Shown here: in pieces, positions 1-9,868 of the stretch | Layout: each line of letters begins with the position of its first letter | Numbering within the stretch: the first letter of the stretch is position 1 | DNA from: an uncultured Clostridia bacterium | Lineage (GTDB): Bacteria > Bacillota > Clostridia > Oscillospirales > Acutalibacteraceae | NCBI GenBank assembly: GCA_944412495.1 | Contig: CALYBL010000006.1 | Location: forward strand, 1 to 39,530 | DNA: 39,530 bases | Reading direction: 5' to 3' | Notes under the pieces: model-generated | Databases searched by the model: none | Told to the model about the DNA's origin: nothing | Seen by the model: the letters and a program-made list of their open reading frames with translations, nothing else | Program-made: the position numbers and the translations under genes

Positions 1-66
1 TCCTAATGTGTTTTTTAGCGTAACTGGCAGGTCACGCTTTTACTTTAACACATTAGGAGTTTTTTA
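1..66 (+). terminator. Long hairpin with T-run, probable terminator of an upstream gene
   Basis: A 12-base arm at 1-12 is perfectly complementary to 47-58. An inner 5-base stem pairs 17-21 with 34-38, and a run of six T follows at 61-66. It looks like a rho-independent terminator for a gene left of the window on the plus strand. The arms may extend beyond the left edge. A small palindromic repeat element is the alternative. Confidence 0.5.
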
Positions 67-92
67 TCTTCTTCACCGCTTAAGCTCTTTTC

Positions 93-120
93 AACCACGC
101 GACTATCGCGTGGTTTTCTT
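93..120 (+). terminator. Rho-independent terminator
   Basis: A perfect 9 bp stem (93-101 with 107-115) around a 5-base loop is followed by TTTTCTT. It points rightward, so it probably ends transcription from a plus-strand gene left of the window, as a second terminator after the hairpin at 1-66. Confidence 0.65.
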
Positions 121-130
121 CATACAACAA

Positions 131-151
131 AACGAGCGGCAAAAATGCCGC
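131..151 (-). terminator. Terminator of the PrsA-like lipoprotein gene
   Basis: The stem GCGGCA/TGCCGC (136-141 with 146-151) encloses a 4-base loop. Read on the minus strand it is followed by TCGTTTTGTT. It lies 44 bases past the stop of the minus-strand gene at 195-1244. Confidence 0.65.
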
Positions 152-194
152 CCGTACTGTTTGTGCTTACACAAGCTGACTCTCAAATTTCAGA

Positions 195-1244
195 TTATTC
201 GTAGCTGAGCTTATTTGGGCTGTAATAGTCAAGATTTACAAGCTCAGTCACCTCAAGCGCCGAACTGTCTGTGTCAAGATTCTGCTCATATTCCTCGCCC
301 TTGAGGATATATCTCGCGCTTAAGCCATAGTTTTCATAGTAATAGTCGTCCTCGGTTATGTCCTTCCTCAGAATAAGCACGGTATAATCGTCAAGCTCCA
401 TGACCTGAGGAACGCCTATCTCAGCCGCAGACAAATCATCAAAGTAGTCGGATGCATTGTTCGTGTTTTCACTGCCGAAAATAACGGCATTCGGATCCTC
501 TGGGCCGTCCTCGTCATCCGATGAGCTTGAGCTCGACGTGCTTGATGTGCCGTTTTCTTCATTATACTCCTCGAGTATCGTATCCCATGACTCGCCGTTT
601 GCAAGCCTGTCTCTATATCCCTCGAGCTGGGTTTTAAGCTCTGCCTTGGCATCGTCGCTTAAGGAGCTTGTGCTCTCGTTTATGACATCAGCCAAAATAT
701 AATTCTCCTCAAGCGCGGTCATTACCTCATCCTTGTCAATCTCCTGCTCTCCGCCCTCGCCGTAAATAAAATCAAAATATATGTCAGACATATAATTGAC
801 CGACACATTAAGCGAAAAGTCATCCTCCGATATGCCGTTGCTTTCGCATATCGCTGCATAACCGTAATAATTCAGATAATAGTCGGTAGCATAGTCGACA
901 TTGCTGCTGGTTTCATCGTCAAACGAAAGATTGTTTGCCGTCAGCTCATCCTTAAGATAAACATATTTTTTAAGATTAGCCAATGCCGTGTCCTTAACCC
1001 ATGTTTCATACGGCTTGTCGTCCAGCGTTTCACTCTTATATGCGTCAGACGACGACGCTGAGCTGCCGACCTCGTTTTGGAACTCCAGGTCCGCCGAAAG
1101 AAGATTGGCAAGATAAAATGAAGCAGTTATTCTTGTGCCCGCTATGTCCAGAACCTCCTCGTTCTGTGCGTGGCAGCCGGCCAATGCGACAGCAGAAAAG
1201 CATGCAACTGCTGCAAATACTGCCGCCCTTTTAAATATACCCAT
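195..1244 (-). CDS. PrsA/parvulin-like lipoprotein
   Basis: A 349-residue exported lipoprotein. Residues 1-23 are a signal peptide ending in the lipobox LAGC, with C24 as the lipidated cysteine. The N-terminal half (about 30-170) resembles the helical SurA_N/PrsA chaperone region. The C-terminal half looks like a peptidyl-prolyl isomerase of the parvulin type: a helix with GESWDTILEEYNEE followed, after an insert, by the usual ending where the family has 'G..S.vv...g.y.vl.r'. A low-complexity Ser/Asp-rich insert (about 235-250) interrupts this domain. PrsA proteins fold secreted proteins outside the membrane. The start is ATG at 1244 with GGAGGT upstream; a promoter lies at 1305-1333. The protein is very acidic. 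Isomerase activity is uncertain because the catalytic pocket residues cannot be aligned by eye. Confidence 0.7.
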   Translation of the reverse strand: MGIFKRAAVFAAVACFSAVALAGCHAQNEEVLDIAGTRITASFYLANLLSADLEFQNEVGSSASSSDAYKSETLDDKPYETWVKDTALANLKKYVYLKDELTANNLSFDDETSSNVDYATDYYLNYYGYAAICESNGISEDDFSLNVSVNYMSDIYFDFIYGEGGEQEIDKDEVMTALEENYILADVINESTSSLSDDAKAELKTQLEGYRDRLANGESWDTILEEYNEENGTSSTSSSSSSDDEDGPEDPNAVIFGSENTNNASDYFDDLSAAEIGVPQVMELDDYTVLILRKDITEDDYYYENYGLSARYILKGEEYEQNLDTDSSALEVTELVNLDYYSPNKLSYE

Positions 1245-1304
1245 TAATTTTTACCTCCAACGCCATAGTTTTAAGTAATCATAAAAACAACACATATTTA
1301 GCAA

Positions 1305-1333
1305 ATTATACCTCATGGCGCCGAAAAAGTAAA
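1305..1333 (-). promoter_or_regulatory. Promoter of the PrsA-like gene
   Basis: On the minus strand, TTTACT (1328-1333) and TATAAT (1305-1310) are separated by 17 bases. The -35 is weak and the -10 is perfect. It lies about 60 bases upstream of the start at 1244. Confidence 0.55.
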
Positions 1334-1368
1334 GGGACAATGCTTATCCTTTTAGTTGCTTATTATAC

Positions 1369-2022
1369 TCAAATCTGACTTAGTATCACAGCGGCCGGAG
1401 AGAATTTATCGCTTACAACCTCAGCTACGGACGACATATCGTACTCACCTTTTCCTGCATCGGCGTCTCTTAGCGGAAATGAAAAAATCGTTTTTGCCTC
1501 GTGTCCGCCGCATGACACAAAGCGTCCGCCGTGTGCTGCCGCGGCTCTGCTTATCACTGCGTACTCCATGCCGTATTTGTCCGGCGGCGGTGCGTCGCAG
1601 CATAATTCCGCCGTTGATTTTCTGAGTCTCATGCTTATATTTACATATTCTCTGCGAACAAGCCCGCTGCTTATCATCAGCAGCAGCGCGTATTCAAGCA
1701 GCCGAGGATAAATGCTCGCACGAATCCCATAGCGCGGCGCCTCAAAAAAAACGGTCTTTCCCTTCTCCTGCGCAAGATATGCCGCAGCAGACGCCTGGGT
1801 TAAGAACATCGCCGTTATATTACAGCCTTTTTCTTCCTCCCTGCCGCTTATAACAGATGAATACCGCAGGGCACCAAGCATATAATATGCGTATTTTTTT
1901 ATTTTGCATATATCGCCGCAGCCTGTATAAAATATATCACATATTCCCCGCCTGAGCCGTGACTCGGCAAGTGAGCATATTTTTTTGCCGGAATCTTGCT
2001 CCTTTACAGTATAATTCTGCAT
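1369..2022 (-). CDS. Degenerate histidine-kinase-type ATPase-fold protein
   Basis: About 217 residues if translation starts at ATG 2022, which has AGGGTGATGAA just upstream; an earlier in-frame ATG at 2097 lacks such a site. I do not recognise a named family. The C-terminal part (about 130-205) looks like the end of a GHKL/HATPase_c fold: a helix with LLLMISSGL, later AAAAHGGRF, then a strand ending IFSFPL, which matches the 'aHGG ... f.f.lP' pattern of sensor kinases. No phosphoacceptor His box, N box or clear G1/G2 boxes are visible, and there is no membrane segment, so ATP binding is doubtful. The N-terminal half contains several cysteines, for example YTGCGDICK. It is divergent from gap and separate from the neighbouring lipoprotein. 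It could be an anti-sigma-like or sensor-domain relic; the function is unknown. Confidence 0.6.
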   Translation of the reverse strand: MQNYTVKEQDSGKKICSLAESRLRRGICDIFYTGCGDICKIKKYAYYMLGALRYSSVISGREEEKGCNITAMFLTQASAAAYLAQEKGKTVFFEAPRYGIRASIYPRLLEYALLLMISSGLVRREYVNISMRLRKSTAELCCDAPPPDKYGMEYAVISRAAAAHGGRFVSCGGHEAKTIFSFPLRDADAGKGEYDMSSVAEVVSDKFSPAAVILSQI

Positions 2023-2140
2023 TTCATCACCCTGACACAAATGTTTATCGGCGATATTATATCCAAACTCTGCGGCAATTAAGTATTTTTGTGTCAATTG
2101 CCAAACTTTGCATAAAAACGTTAATAATATAACAAAGGTC

Positions 2141-2169
2141 TTGCAAAATTTTTAATATGAGTATAAAAT
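2141..2169 (+). promoter_or_regulatory. Promoter of gap
   Basis: TTGCAA (2141-2146) and TAAAAT (2164-2169) are 17 bases apart, 30 bases ahead of the gap start. It fits vegetative sigma-A. Confidence 0.7.
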
Positions 2170-2181
2170 AGAAGCATATAA

Positions 2182-3216
<1,035 letters not shown>

Positions 3217-3290
3217 TAGGTCTAACTGATTTATTACGGCTGGCAATGCAAAGGCAATTATAGCCAAGCCGCTGCAGGTTTAAAATTGAA

Positions 3291-3326
3291 ATCCGCCGCA
3301 CATTAAAATGTACGGCGGATTTTTTA
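3291..3326 (+). terminator. Terminator of gap
   Basis: ATCCGCCG (3291-3298) pairs with CGGCGGAT (3313-3320), with further pairing of ACAT/ATGT inside, followed by a run of T. Confidence 0.85.
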
Positions 3327-3757
3327 TTCTCTGCTTAAGCTTTTTGTGGAAGCATCGGCTAAAGGCCAAATATAACTTTTAAGAAATGGATAAACAGTAA
3401 TCTTCTATTTTGAGGCAATACTTCTGCCGGTCTTGATTTTTATCTTCGGATTCGGCAAATAAATCACAAGTTCTGCTGCAGAATTAAACGCGGCGAGCTT
3501 TGCACGTGCCGAAAGAATACAGCAGCAGCCAAAAATCCAAACAAGTAAAGGATACGTATTAGACAGTTTGCAGGCAGCAGCATATATGGCATGACAGTAT
3601 AATCCGGCATTCCTATAAAGCAAGAGACTGCACCGGCAAATGTCCGCTATATCAGTGAAAGCCACTGCTGACGGTGGCCTGTACTATTTTAACATACTCA
3701 AAAAAGCTGACACTGCCTTATAAAAATCCGTGCTTTGACGTTAAGTGAGCAGTTACA
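3327..3757. other. Intergenic stretch without a recognisable gene
   Basis: A 431-base region between the gap terminator and a small minus-strand gene. An 86-codon minus-strand frame exists at 3405-3665 but has no ribosome binding site and no protein-like pattern. I see no RNA gene or repeat. Confidence 0.5.
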
Positions 3758-4021
3758 TCATAATATGCCAAAAATGAGCGCGATGCACCCTGCAGCTATA
3801 AGCACGGTCAAAATAACCGGCATCAGGCAGCCCGGCATACATCCGCCGCGATATCTTCTTCCCGGCGGAGGCGGCCCAAAGGGAGCGCGCCTGCGGCCAA
3901 ACCCTCCACGCGGTCTCATAGGCGGGGGTCTGTGCCCACGGCCGCCAAAGCCCCCGCGCGGACCGGACGGCCTCATATGCTGACTGTAATTGTTTCCCAT
4001 ACTTTTCATATTTTCTTTCAA
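3758..4021 (-). CDS. Gly/Arg/Pro-rich small membrane protein
   Basis: An 87-residue hypothetical protein. Residues 15-60 are rich in Gly, Arg and Pro, with RGGFG repeats. A hydrophobic segment of about 20 residues (about 66-86) follows and ends at the very C-terminus, so it is probably a tail-anchored peptide. The likely start is TTG at 4021 with AAAAGGG just upstream; ATG codons at 4009 and 4000 are alternatives without a good site. No family is recognised. The strong compositional pattern plus a clean transmembrane end argue that it is real, but it could be a chance frame in GC-rich DNA: the plus strand also holds an open 82-codon frame here. Confidence 0.5.
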   Translation of the reverse strand: MKENMKSMGNNYSQHMRPSGPRGGFGGRGHRPPPMRPRGGFGRRRAPFGPPPPGRRYRGGCMPGCLMPVILTVLIAAGCIALIFGIL

Positions 4022-4648
4022 ACAGCCCTTTTACTATCTTAGAAGGCCGCTTCCTCCTTTCGAAAAATGTTTTATGTGCTTAATAAACAAGGCCGGCTTA
4101 AAATTACTGATATTCCTAAAAATTTTCCGGCTCACTTCTATAATACTTTTCTCATATTTCTGTCTTTTTATTATACATTATGTTTTAATTGATTCTGCAA
4201 TACATTCCGCTGCTTTTAGTTAAACCCGCCGGTTTTTCGGAAATTTGGTGTTGCATCGTCCTCCAAATCAGTATCACAGCCGTCGGCGGCTTGGCAAAAT
4301 AACTATTTACTGATTTTATAATATTATATTACGGCGATTTGCTGCAATATCTCTGTTCTTATTATTTTATATTTACCTATATGCCTCAGCCCTGCTGAAC
4401 GCAAAATAATGCCGGCAGTAAGGCGTTCGTTTGTCCAAGCCATTAAATATAAGATTTTCATCTGATTATAGGCCCTCCGCGTATAAGGTTTAAGCGCAGA
4501 CGTTCTCCATTTGCAGTCGCTTTTATTAGACAGCCTACCGAAGCTATCTGCTTATCCATGCTCTGCCGGGCTTTATCAGGCTAAACGGGCATAAAAATCC
4601 GGAGCGGCGCTTTTGCGAAAATATGTCCTTTTCTGCTGCCGGGAAATA
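4022..4648. other. Intergenic stretch upstream of glyS
   Basis: About 630 bases with no supportable gene. I looked for a T-box leader of the synthetase gene and did not find its conserved core. Short inverted repeats are present (for example GAACGC at 4397 with GCGTTC at 4424), but I cannot assign a function to them. Confidence 0.5.
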
Positions 4649-4677
4649 TTGTAAAATTGATAAGTCTGTGTTATATT
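4649..4677 (+). promoter_or_regulatory. Promoter of glyS
   Basis: TTGTAA (4649-4654) and TATATT (4672-4677) are 17 bases apart and 39 bases before the start codon. An overlapping TTGATA at 4657 is a weaker alternative -35. Confidence 0.55.
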
Positions 4678-4715
4678 TATAAGGATATAGCCTAAATATC
4701 TACGGGAGGTTGTTT

Positions 4716-6089
4716 ATGAATAACGAGAGCAAATCCATGGACAAGATAGTCGCACTGTGCAAGGCGCGAGGATATGTGTATCCCGGCTCTGAAATATACG
4801 GCGGTCTGGCAAACACATGGGATTTCGGGCCCTTGGGCGTGGAGCTTAAGAACAATATAAAAAACGCATGGTGGCAGAAGTTTGTGCATGAAAGCGAGCA
4901 CAACGTCGGGCTTGATTCCGCCATACTCATGAATCCGCAGACATGGGTGGCGTCAGGGCATATAGGCGGCTTTACCGACCCGCTTATGGACTGCCGCGAG
5001 TGCAAAACGCGTCACCGCGCCGACACGCTTATCGAGGACAGCGGCGTAAATCCCGCCGGCTGGAGCCTTGAGCAGATGGCGGATTATATAAAGGAGCATA
5101 ATATCCCCTGCCCCAACTGCGGCAAAAGCAATTTCACCGATATAAGGCAGTTCAATCTTATGTTCAAGACCTTCCAGGGCGTGACGGAGGACAGCAAGAA
5201 CGAGCTTTATCTGCGTCCCGAAACGGCACAGGGAATATTTGTCAACTTTGCTAACATTCAGCGCACCACACGCCGCAAGATTCCATTCGGCGTGGGACAG
5301 ATAGGCAAGTCCTTCCGCAATGAGATAACTCCGGGCAATTTTATTTTCCGCGTACGGGAGTTTGAGCAGATGGAGCTTGAGTTTTTCTGCAAGCCCGGCA
5401 CCGACATCGAGTGGTTCGGCTACTGGCGCCAATACTGCATGGACTGGCTGCTGAACTTAGGGCTTAAAAGAGAAAACCTCAAGCTGCGCGACCATGAAAA
5501 GGAGGAGCTTTCGCACTACTCGAACGCCACTACCGATATCGAATTTTTATTCCCCTTCGGCTGGGGCGAGCTGTGGGGCATTGCCGACAGGACGGATTTT
5601 GACTTAAAGCAGCACATTGAGCATTCCGGCAAATCCCTCGAATATTTTGACCCGCAGACCAATGAAAAATATATCCCGTATGTAATAGAGCCGTCGCTTG
5701 GCGTCGAGCGCGTTCTGCTGGCACTTCTCTGTGACGCGTACGATGAAGAGGAGGACGACAAGGGCGAGGTGCGCACGGTGCTCAGGCTGCATCCGGCCAT
5801 TGCGCCCGTCAAGGCGGCGATACTTCCGCTTTCAAAGAAGCTCTCGGAACCGGCCGAGGCGCTTTACCGCAGTCTTATAAAGAAATTTGCCGTGGAATAT
5901 GACGACGCTGGCTCGATAGGCAAGCGCTACCGCAGGCAGGATGAAATAGGCACTCCGCTGTGCATAACATACGATTTTGACTCTGAGACCGATGGCTGCG
6001 TGACAGTGCGCGAGCGTGACTCCATGCAGCAGACGAGAATTAAAATCGATTCACTTGAGGATTTTATTGCCGAAAGAATTTCGCTTTAG
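4716..6089 (+). CDS. glyS: Glycyl-tRNA synthetase, homodimeric class II type
   Basis: This enzyme charges tRNA-Gly with glycine using ATP. It is the single-chain (alpha-2) type, not the alpha/beta type. The N-terminus shows the family pattern [15 protein letters not shown] and then WDFGPLG. Class II motif 2 is visible as [19 protein letters not shown] and motif 3 as [10 protein letters not shown]. The C-terminal anticodon-binding domain begins near [10 protein letters not shown]. The length of 457 residues is usual. The start is ATG 4716, six bases after GGGAGG; an in-frame TTG at 4710 directly abuts the ribosome binding site and is unlikely. Its own promoter and terminator make it a single-gene unit. 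Confidence 0.96.
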   Translation: MNNESKSMDKIVALCKARGYVYPGSEIYGGLANTWDFGPLGVELKNNIKNAWWQKFVHESEHNVGLDSAILMNPQTWVASGHIGGFTDPLMDCRECKTRHRADTLIEDSGVNPAGWSLEQMADYIKEHNIPCPNCGKSNFTDIRQFNLMFKTFQGVTEDSKNELYLRPETAQGIFVNFANIQRTTRRKIPFGVGQIGKSFRNEITPGNFIFRVREFEQMELEFFCKPGTDIEWFGYWRQYCMDWLLNLGLKRENLKLRDHEKEELSHYSNATTDIEFLFPFGWGELWGIADRTDFDLKQHIEHSGKSLEYFDPQTNEKYIPYVIEPSLGVERVLLALLCDAYDEEEDDKGEVRTVLRLHPAIAPVKAAILPLSKKLSEPAEALYRSLIKKFAVEYDDAGSIGKRYRRQDEIGTPLCITYDFDSETDGCVTVRERDSMQQTRIKIDSLEDFIAERISL

Positions 6090-6155
6090 CATGTCGCCGC
6101 GGCATGTATCTCAGGTACTATCACTTTTTGCTGTGTTTAAGGTATTTTTATTTCT

Positions 6156-6184
6156 AAAGCCAAAGGAATCCCTTTGGCTTTTTG
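6156..6184 (+). terminator. Terminator of glyS
   Basis: An 11-base arm at 6156-6166 pairs with 6171-6181 and is followed by TTTG. It lies 67 bases past the glyS stop. Confidence 0.8.
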
Positions 6185-6444
6185 TTTATATGTTAACTCT
6201 GATTTTTAATTAGTAAAAGCCACTAAACGTCCTGTTTTTAGCGTTCGAGCACTCATGCGGCGGGCCTAACCATGCATTTTTTAACTGTTTTTGGCCGATT
6301 AATAATTTATATTGATTATTTTCACACAAAAGACACAAAATATATATTTTTATTTAATTAATGCACAATATAATATAAATCGTAAGGTAAAGCAATCCTT
6401 AAAATGCTTATTAATACAAATTCAAAGAGAAAGGAACCTGTTTT

Positions 6445-8064
6445 ATGGAACAAAACAATAACAGCTTGAATGGTTTTGACTCTGTCGAAAATACATCTCA
6501 CGGCACGGAAAGCAATAAGGCTGCCGATGCTGCCGGCACTTCTGATGTGCATGCAGAAAGCACTGCCCCCGCAAATGATTCCGCTGCTTTGGCGTCATCC
6601 GGCTCAGAGACTTCTGCTGCCTGTGCGGAGCAATTTAACCAAACGGCTTCTCAGCCCACTCAAGGCACACAGCAGTACACATCCTCATCAGTCGGCCAGG
6701 CGGGCGGCTCAGGCACAGCCGGGAGCTCCTCCGGCCAAAGCTTTAACAATCAGCCTTTCACTCAGCCATACGGGCAATACAACTCCTTTGGCGGTTCCGC
6801 TGCCGGCGGGCAGCAGACTCAGGGACACGCGAACTCCTACACCCCGTCTCAGAATAAATATGTCCCCGGCGGCGGATACGGCAACTATTACGCATATCAA
6901 AATACAGCTTATGCGGCGCCGCCAAAGAAAAAGGAGAAAAAATACGGTCTCGGAGCTGTTGTCGCAACCGCTCTTGCCTGCTCTATCATAGTCAGCGGCG
7001 CATCGTCCGCCGCAATCATAGGCTTTTACGGAACCGACAGGACTCCGACATCGACCGGAGGTACAACAACCATCAACGTAGAAGAAACGGCCTCCAATCT
7101 TATCGAGGCCATTGCAAGCAAATGCATCAACTCAGTAGTCGGCATAAGAACCACCTATTCCATCAACCAGTTCTTCGGAAGCCAGCAGGCGACAAGTGAG
7201 GGCTCCGGTGTTATATACTCCTCAGACGGATACATTATAACCAATTACCATGTTATATATGATACGTCCTCCAGCATCCCTTCCAGTGCTTCACGGACGA
7301 TTGAGGTTTATCTGAACGATTCAGATAATGCTTATGAAGCACAAGTAGTCGGCTATAATCAGTCCTGTGACCTTGCAGTCCTGAAAATAGATGCCACGGG
7401 TCTTACTCCTATAGAGTTTGCCGATTCAGACGAGATTAATGTCGGCGAAACGGCTGTAGCCATAGGCAGCCCCGGCGGCATAGACTTTATGAACAGTGTA
7501 AGCTCAGGTGTTGTCAGCGGCATAAACCGTTCTATCACCTTGGAGAATATCGGAACACTTACACTTATACAGACCGACGCCGCAATTAATCCCGGAAACT
7601 CCGGCGGTGCGCTGGTAAACTCGGACGGCGAGCTGATAGGAATAAACAATGTTAAAATCGCCGACAGCGATTATGAGGGCATGGGCTTTGCCATACCGTC
7701 AAACACGGTTTTGCAGGTCGTCACCAATATAATTGAGAACAAGGATACCGGCCTGCCGTATCTTGGGCTCCAGATTTATTCTACCATCACAAGTGACATG
7801 CTTGAGGAGGAAGGCTATCCCAGAGGTGTTGTTATAGCGCAGGTTGAAACGGGCGGTCCATGTGATGGCTCCGGGCTTCAGGAGTATGATATAATAACCG
7901 AATTTAACGGCAATGCCATCGAATCCTATCAGGACCTTGACACATATAAAAATGAATGCAGCCCCGGCGACAATGTTGAGCTCAGCATATACAGATATTC
8001 TACTCAGAGCTATTTCACCGTCAATATAACGCTGGGACAGACATCAAACGGAGCTATTTCCTAA
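6445..8064 (+). CDS. HtrA/DegP-type membrane-anchored serine protease with PDZ domain
   Basis: A trypsin-like protease for surface protein quality control, probably facing the outside. Residues 1-160 form a cytoplasmic tail rich in Ser, Ala, Gln, Gly and Asn that ends in a basic PPKKKEKK stretch. One membrane helix follows (about 166-196). The protease domain carries the triad His269 (TNYHVIYD), Asp309 (CDLAVL) and Ser386 (GNSGGAL). A single PDZ domain occupies about residues 430-530. The length of 539 is longer than usual because of the N-terminal tail. The start is ATG 6445 with AAAGGA upstream. A possible -10 (TATAAT, 6369-6374) lacks a clear -35. It is monocistronic with a strong terminator. 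In Bacillus such genes answer to CssRS; no regulator is nearby here. Confidence 0.92.
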   Translation: MEQNNNSLNGFDSVENTSHGTESNKAADAAGTSDVHAESTAPANDSAALASSGSETSAACAEQFNQTASQPTQGTQQYTSSSVGQAGGSGTAGSSSGQSFNNQPFTQPYGQYNSFGGSAAGGQQTQGHANSYTPSQNKYVPGGGYGNYYAYQNTAYAAPPKKKEKKYGLGAVVATALACSIIVSGASSAAIIGFYGTDRTPTSTGGTTTINVEETASNLIEAIASKCINSVVGIRTTYSINQFFGSQQATSEGSGVIYSSDGYIITNYHVIYDTSSSIPSSASRTIEVYLNDSDNAYEAQVVGYNQSCDLAVLKIDATGLTPIEFADSDEINVGETAVAIGSPGGIDFMNSVSSGVVSGINRSITLENIGTLTLIQTDAAINPGNSGGALVNSDGELIGINNVKIADSDYEGMGFAIPSNTVLQVVTNIIENKDTGLPYLGLQIYSTITSDMLEEEGYPRGVVIAQVETGGPCDGSGLQEYDIITEFNGNAIESYQDLDTYKNECSPGDNVELSIYRYSTQSYFTVNITLGQTSNGAIS

Positions 8065-8094
8065 CTTTTCCATAAATCTTTTTACCCCATTTAA

Positions 8095-8132
8095 AGCACC
8101 GCTCGAAAAAACATTTCGAGCGGTGCTTTTTT
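8095..8132 (+). terminator. Terminator of the htrA-type gene
   Basis: A perfect 14 bp stem (8095-8108 with 8114-8127) ends in six T, 30 bases past the stop. Confidence 0.9.
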
Positions 8133-8243
8133 GCTTACATATTTCTGTAAAAGGTTTGATGGATTTTGCCGGTGGTATTATAAACATAGAGCAATAAACG
8201 TATCAGTATGCTATTTTTTCTGACCTAAGACACGACAAAGACA

Positions 8244-8287
8244 AACCCCCGCCACACTTAATATATGGCAGGGGTTAACATTTTTTT
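8244..8287. repeat. Inverted repeat, possible terminator
   Basis: AACCCC-GCCA (8244-8254) pairs with TGGC-GGGGTT (8266-8276) with one mismatch. A T-run follows on the plus strand after five bases. It lies between the converging htrA-type gene and nagA. The T-tract on the nagA (minus) side is poor, so its direction is unclear. Confidence 0.4.
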
Positions 8288-8408
8288 GCTAAAATAAATC
8301 TGAAATAAAAAAGGCAATTAAATGTGAAAACATGCCGCTGCAATCACGTAATATTTTATAAGACGCAATGTGTGCAGAAGCACGGCCGCCCGTTTTATGA
8401 CACTATGC

Positions 8409-9539
8409 TTACTTTACCTTCTTGCCTCCCAAGATAATCATTTCAATGTTCATATCTTCATCTAAAACAAGAAGGTCAGCACGCTTGCCCTCGGATATGG
8501 AGCCTATCTCATCCTGCATGCCTATCACCTTAGCGGGATTGGCGGTCGCAGCCTTAACGGCGGTTTCAAACGGAATCCCAAAGGAAACACAGTTCTTGAC
8601 GCACTGATAGACAGTTGTAGTCGAGCCTGCAAGCGCACCGCCCGGCGTGCGCGCAATGCCGCCGGCAACTACTACCGGGCTGCCGCCAAGTGTATATTCT
8701 CCATCGGGCATACCGCCGGCCGGCAAAGCGTCGGAAATAAGCACAACTCTGTCAGCACCAAGCACCTTAAAGGTGGTACGGATAACGGCAGGATTTATAT
8801 GAATACCGTCACATATGAGCTCTGCTGTTGGCTCTTCTTTAGAATCAAATACAGCCCCGACGACGCCCGGCTCACGATGTGTAAATCCCGTCATCGCATT
8901 ATAAAGATGCGTTGCATGGCTGGCACCGTTTTTATATGCCTCCATAGCCGTCTCATAATCGGATGAAGTATGTGCCGTTGAAAGGACATACTTGCCGCCG
9001 CTCATCTTCTTTATAAAATCCATCGCTCCATCAAGCTCCGGCGCGAGATCTACAAGCTTTATCATGCCGTTGGCATTTTTGTCAAGCTCGGCCACCTCGT
9101 TTTCGTCAGGAGAATGCATGACGTCAGGGTCCTGTGCGCCGCACTTAGCCTTCGAAAAATACGGACCCTCCATATTTACGCCCACTATTCTTGCGCCCTT
9201 TACATTTGCGGCATTATCGCCTATATTTTTCATTATGCCGCGCAGCCGCTCGATAGACAATGACATTGTCGTAGCGCAAAAGGAGGTTATTCCGTATGAT
9301 AAAAGGTATTCGGAAATAGTATTGAGCGCCTCAGGCGTTCCGTCACAGACATCAGCACCGTTACTGCCGTGTATGTGTATGTCTATAAGTCCGGGGATAA
9401 CCGTTTTGCCGGTAAGGTCTATCTCATCGCTGTCTGACAGATCGGTACCTATCTTTTCTATTCTGTCGCCGGAAAGCTTTACGTCCAGCTTCTCCAGCCG
9501 GAACTTATCGTTTAAAACAACCGCATTTTTAAGCAACAT
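8409..9539 (-). CDS. nagA: N-acetylglucosamine-6-phosphate deacetylase
   Basis: This enzyme removes the acetyl group from GlcNAc-6-phosphate, giving glucosamine-6-phosphate for amino-sugar use and cell-wall recycling. It is an amidohydrolase TIM barrel. Visible motifs are the metal site DIHIHGSNG, the substrate/metal loop EGPYFS, the HLYNAM and HREPG loops, GIHINP, and LISDALPAGG with the catalytic aspartate. The length of 376 residues is typical. The start is ATG 9539 with AAGGGAG seven bases upstream. No nagB or transporter lies next to it; it stands alone with a strong promoter at 9618-9646. No catabolite-responsive site was identified by eye. Confidence 0.96.
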   Translation of the reverse strand: MLLKNAVVLNDKFRLEKLDVKLSGDRIEKIGTDLSDSDEIDLTGKTVIPGLIDIHIHGSNGADVCDGTPEALNTISEYLLSYGITSFCATTMSLSIERLRGIMKNIGDNAANVKGARIVGVNMEGPYFSKAKCGAQDPDVMHSPDENEVAELDKNANGMIKLVDLAPELDGAMDFIKKMSGGKYVLSTAHTSSDYETAMEAYKNGASHATHLYNAMTGFTHREPGVVGAVFDSKEEPTAELICDGIHINPAVIRTTFKVLGADRVVLISDALPAGGMPDGEYTLGGSPVVVAGGIARTPGGALAGSTTTVYQCVKNCVSFGIPFETAVKAATANPAKVIGMQDEIGSISEGKRADLLVLDEDMNIEMIILGGKKVK

Positions 9540-9617
9540 ATATATCGCTCCCTTTATTTATTTTTGCTTGACAGAGCCGCGCCCGCAAAGCGCCGCCCCG
9601 CAGCTTATTTTTTTAAT

Positions 9618-9646
9618 ATTATAGCATTATCAAAACAGTTTAACAA
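9618..9646 (-). promoter_or_regulatory. Promoter of nagA
   Basis: On the minus strand, TTGTTA (9641-9646) and a perfect TATAAT (9618-9623) are 17 bases apart. The start codon is about 79 bases downstream. Confidence 0.7.
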
Positions 9647-9811
9647 GCCTGTCATGCACTTAATTCAACATTTTTTGTATAGTTTTTTTGCAGCGGCGGG
9701 CGGTGGACTGCTTTAAAGCAGCATCTGTTAAATATCAGCGTCTGCGCAGGCATGTCATGGCGTCTTTCATCGATGCTTAATGCCGGCATATATTACATTG
9801 TTATGCCCGCC

Positions 9812-9840
9812 TTGGCAATGGCAGCAAGATATGATAAAAT
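9812..9840 (+). promoter_or_regulatory. Promoter of rlmH
   Basis: TTGGCA (9812-9817) and TAAAAT (9835-9840) have a 17-base spacer. This leaves a short leader before the rlmH ribosome binding site. Confidence 0.65.
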
Positions 9841-9868
9841 ATTTTTAAACCCTTGACAAGGAGGAAGC

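Noticed and set aside
3405-3665. 86-codon minus-strand frame downstream of gap
   Set aside because: No ribosome binding site, cysteine-rich random-looking composition, no family.
4022-4709. T-box leader in front of glycyl-tRNA synthetase
   Set aside because: Expected from the gene type, but the conserved T-box core and a terminator before the gene are absent.
4953-5432. 159-codon open frame antisense to glyS
   Set aside because: It is fully inside the synthetase gene, with no independent signal.
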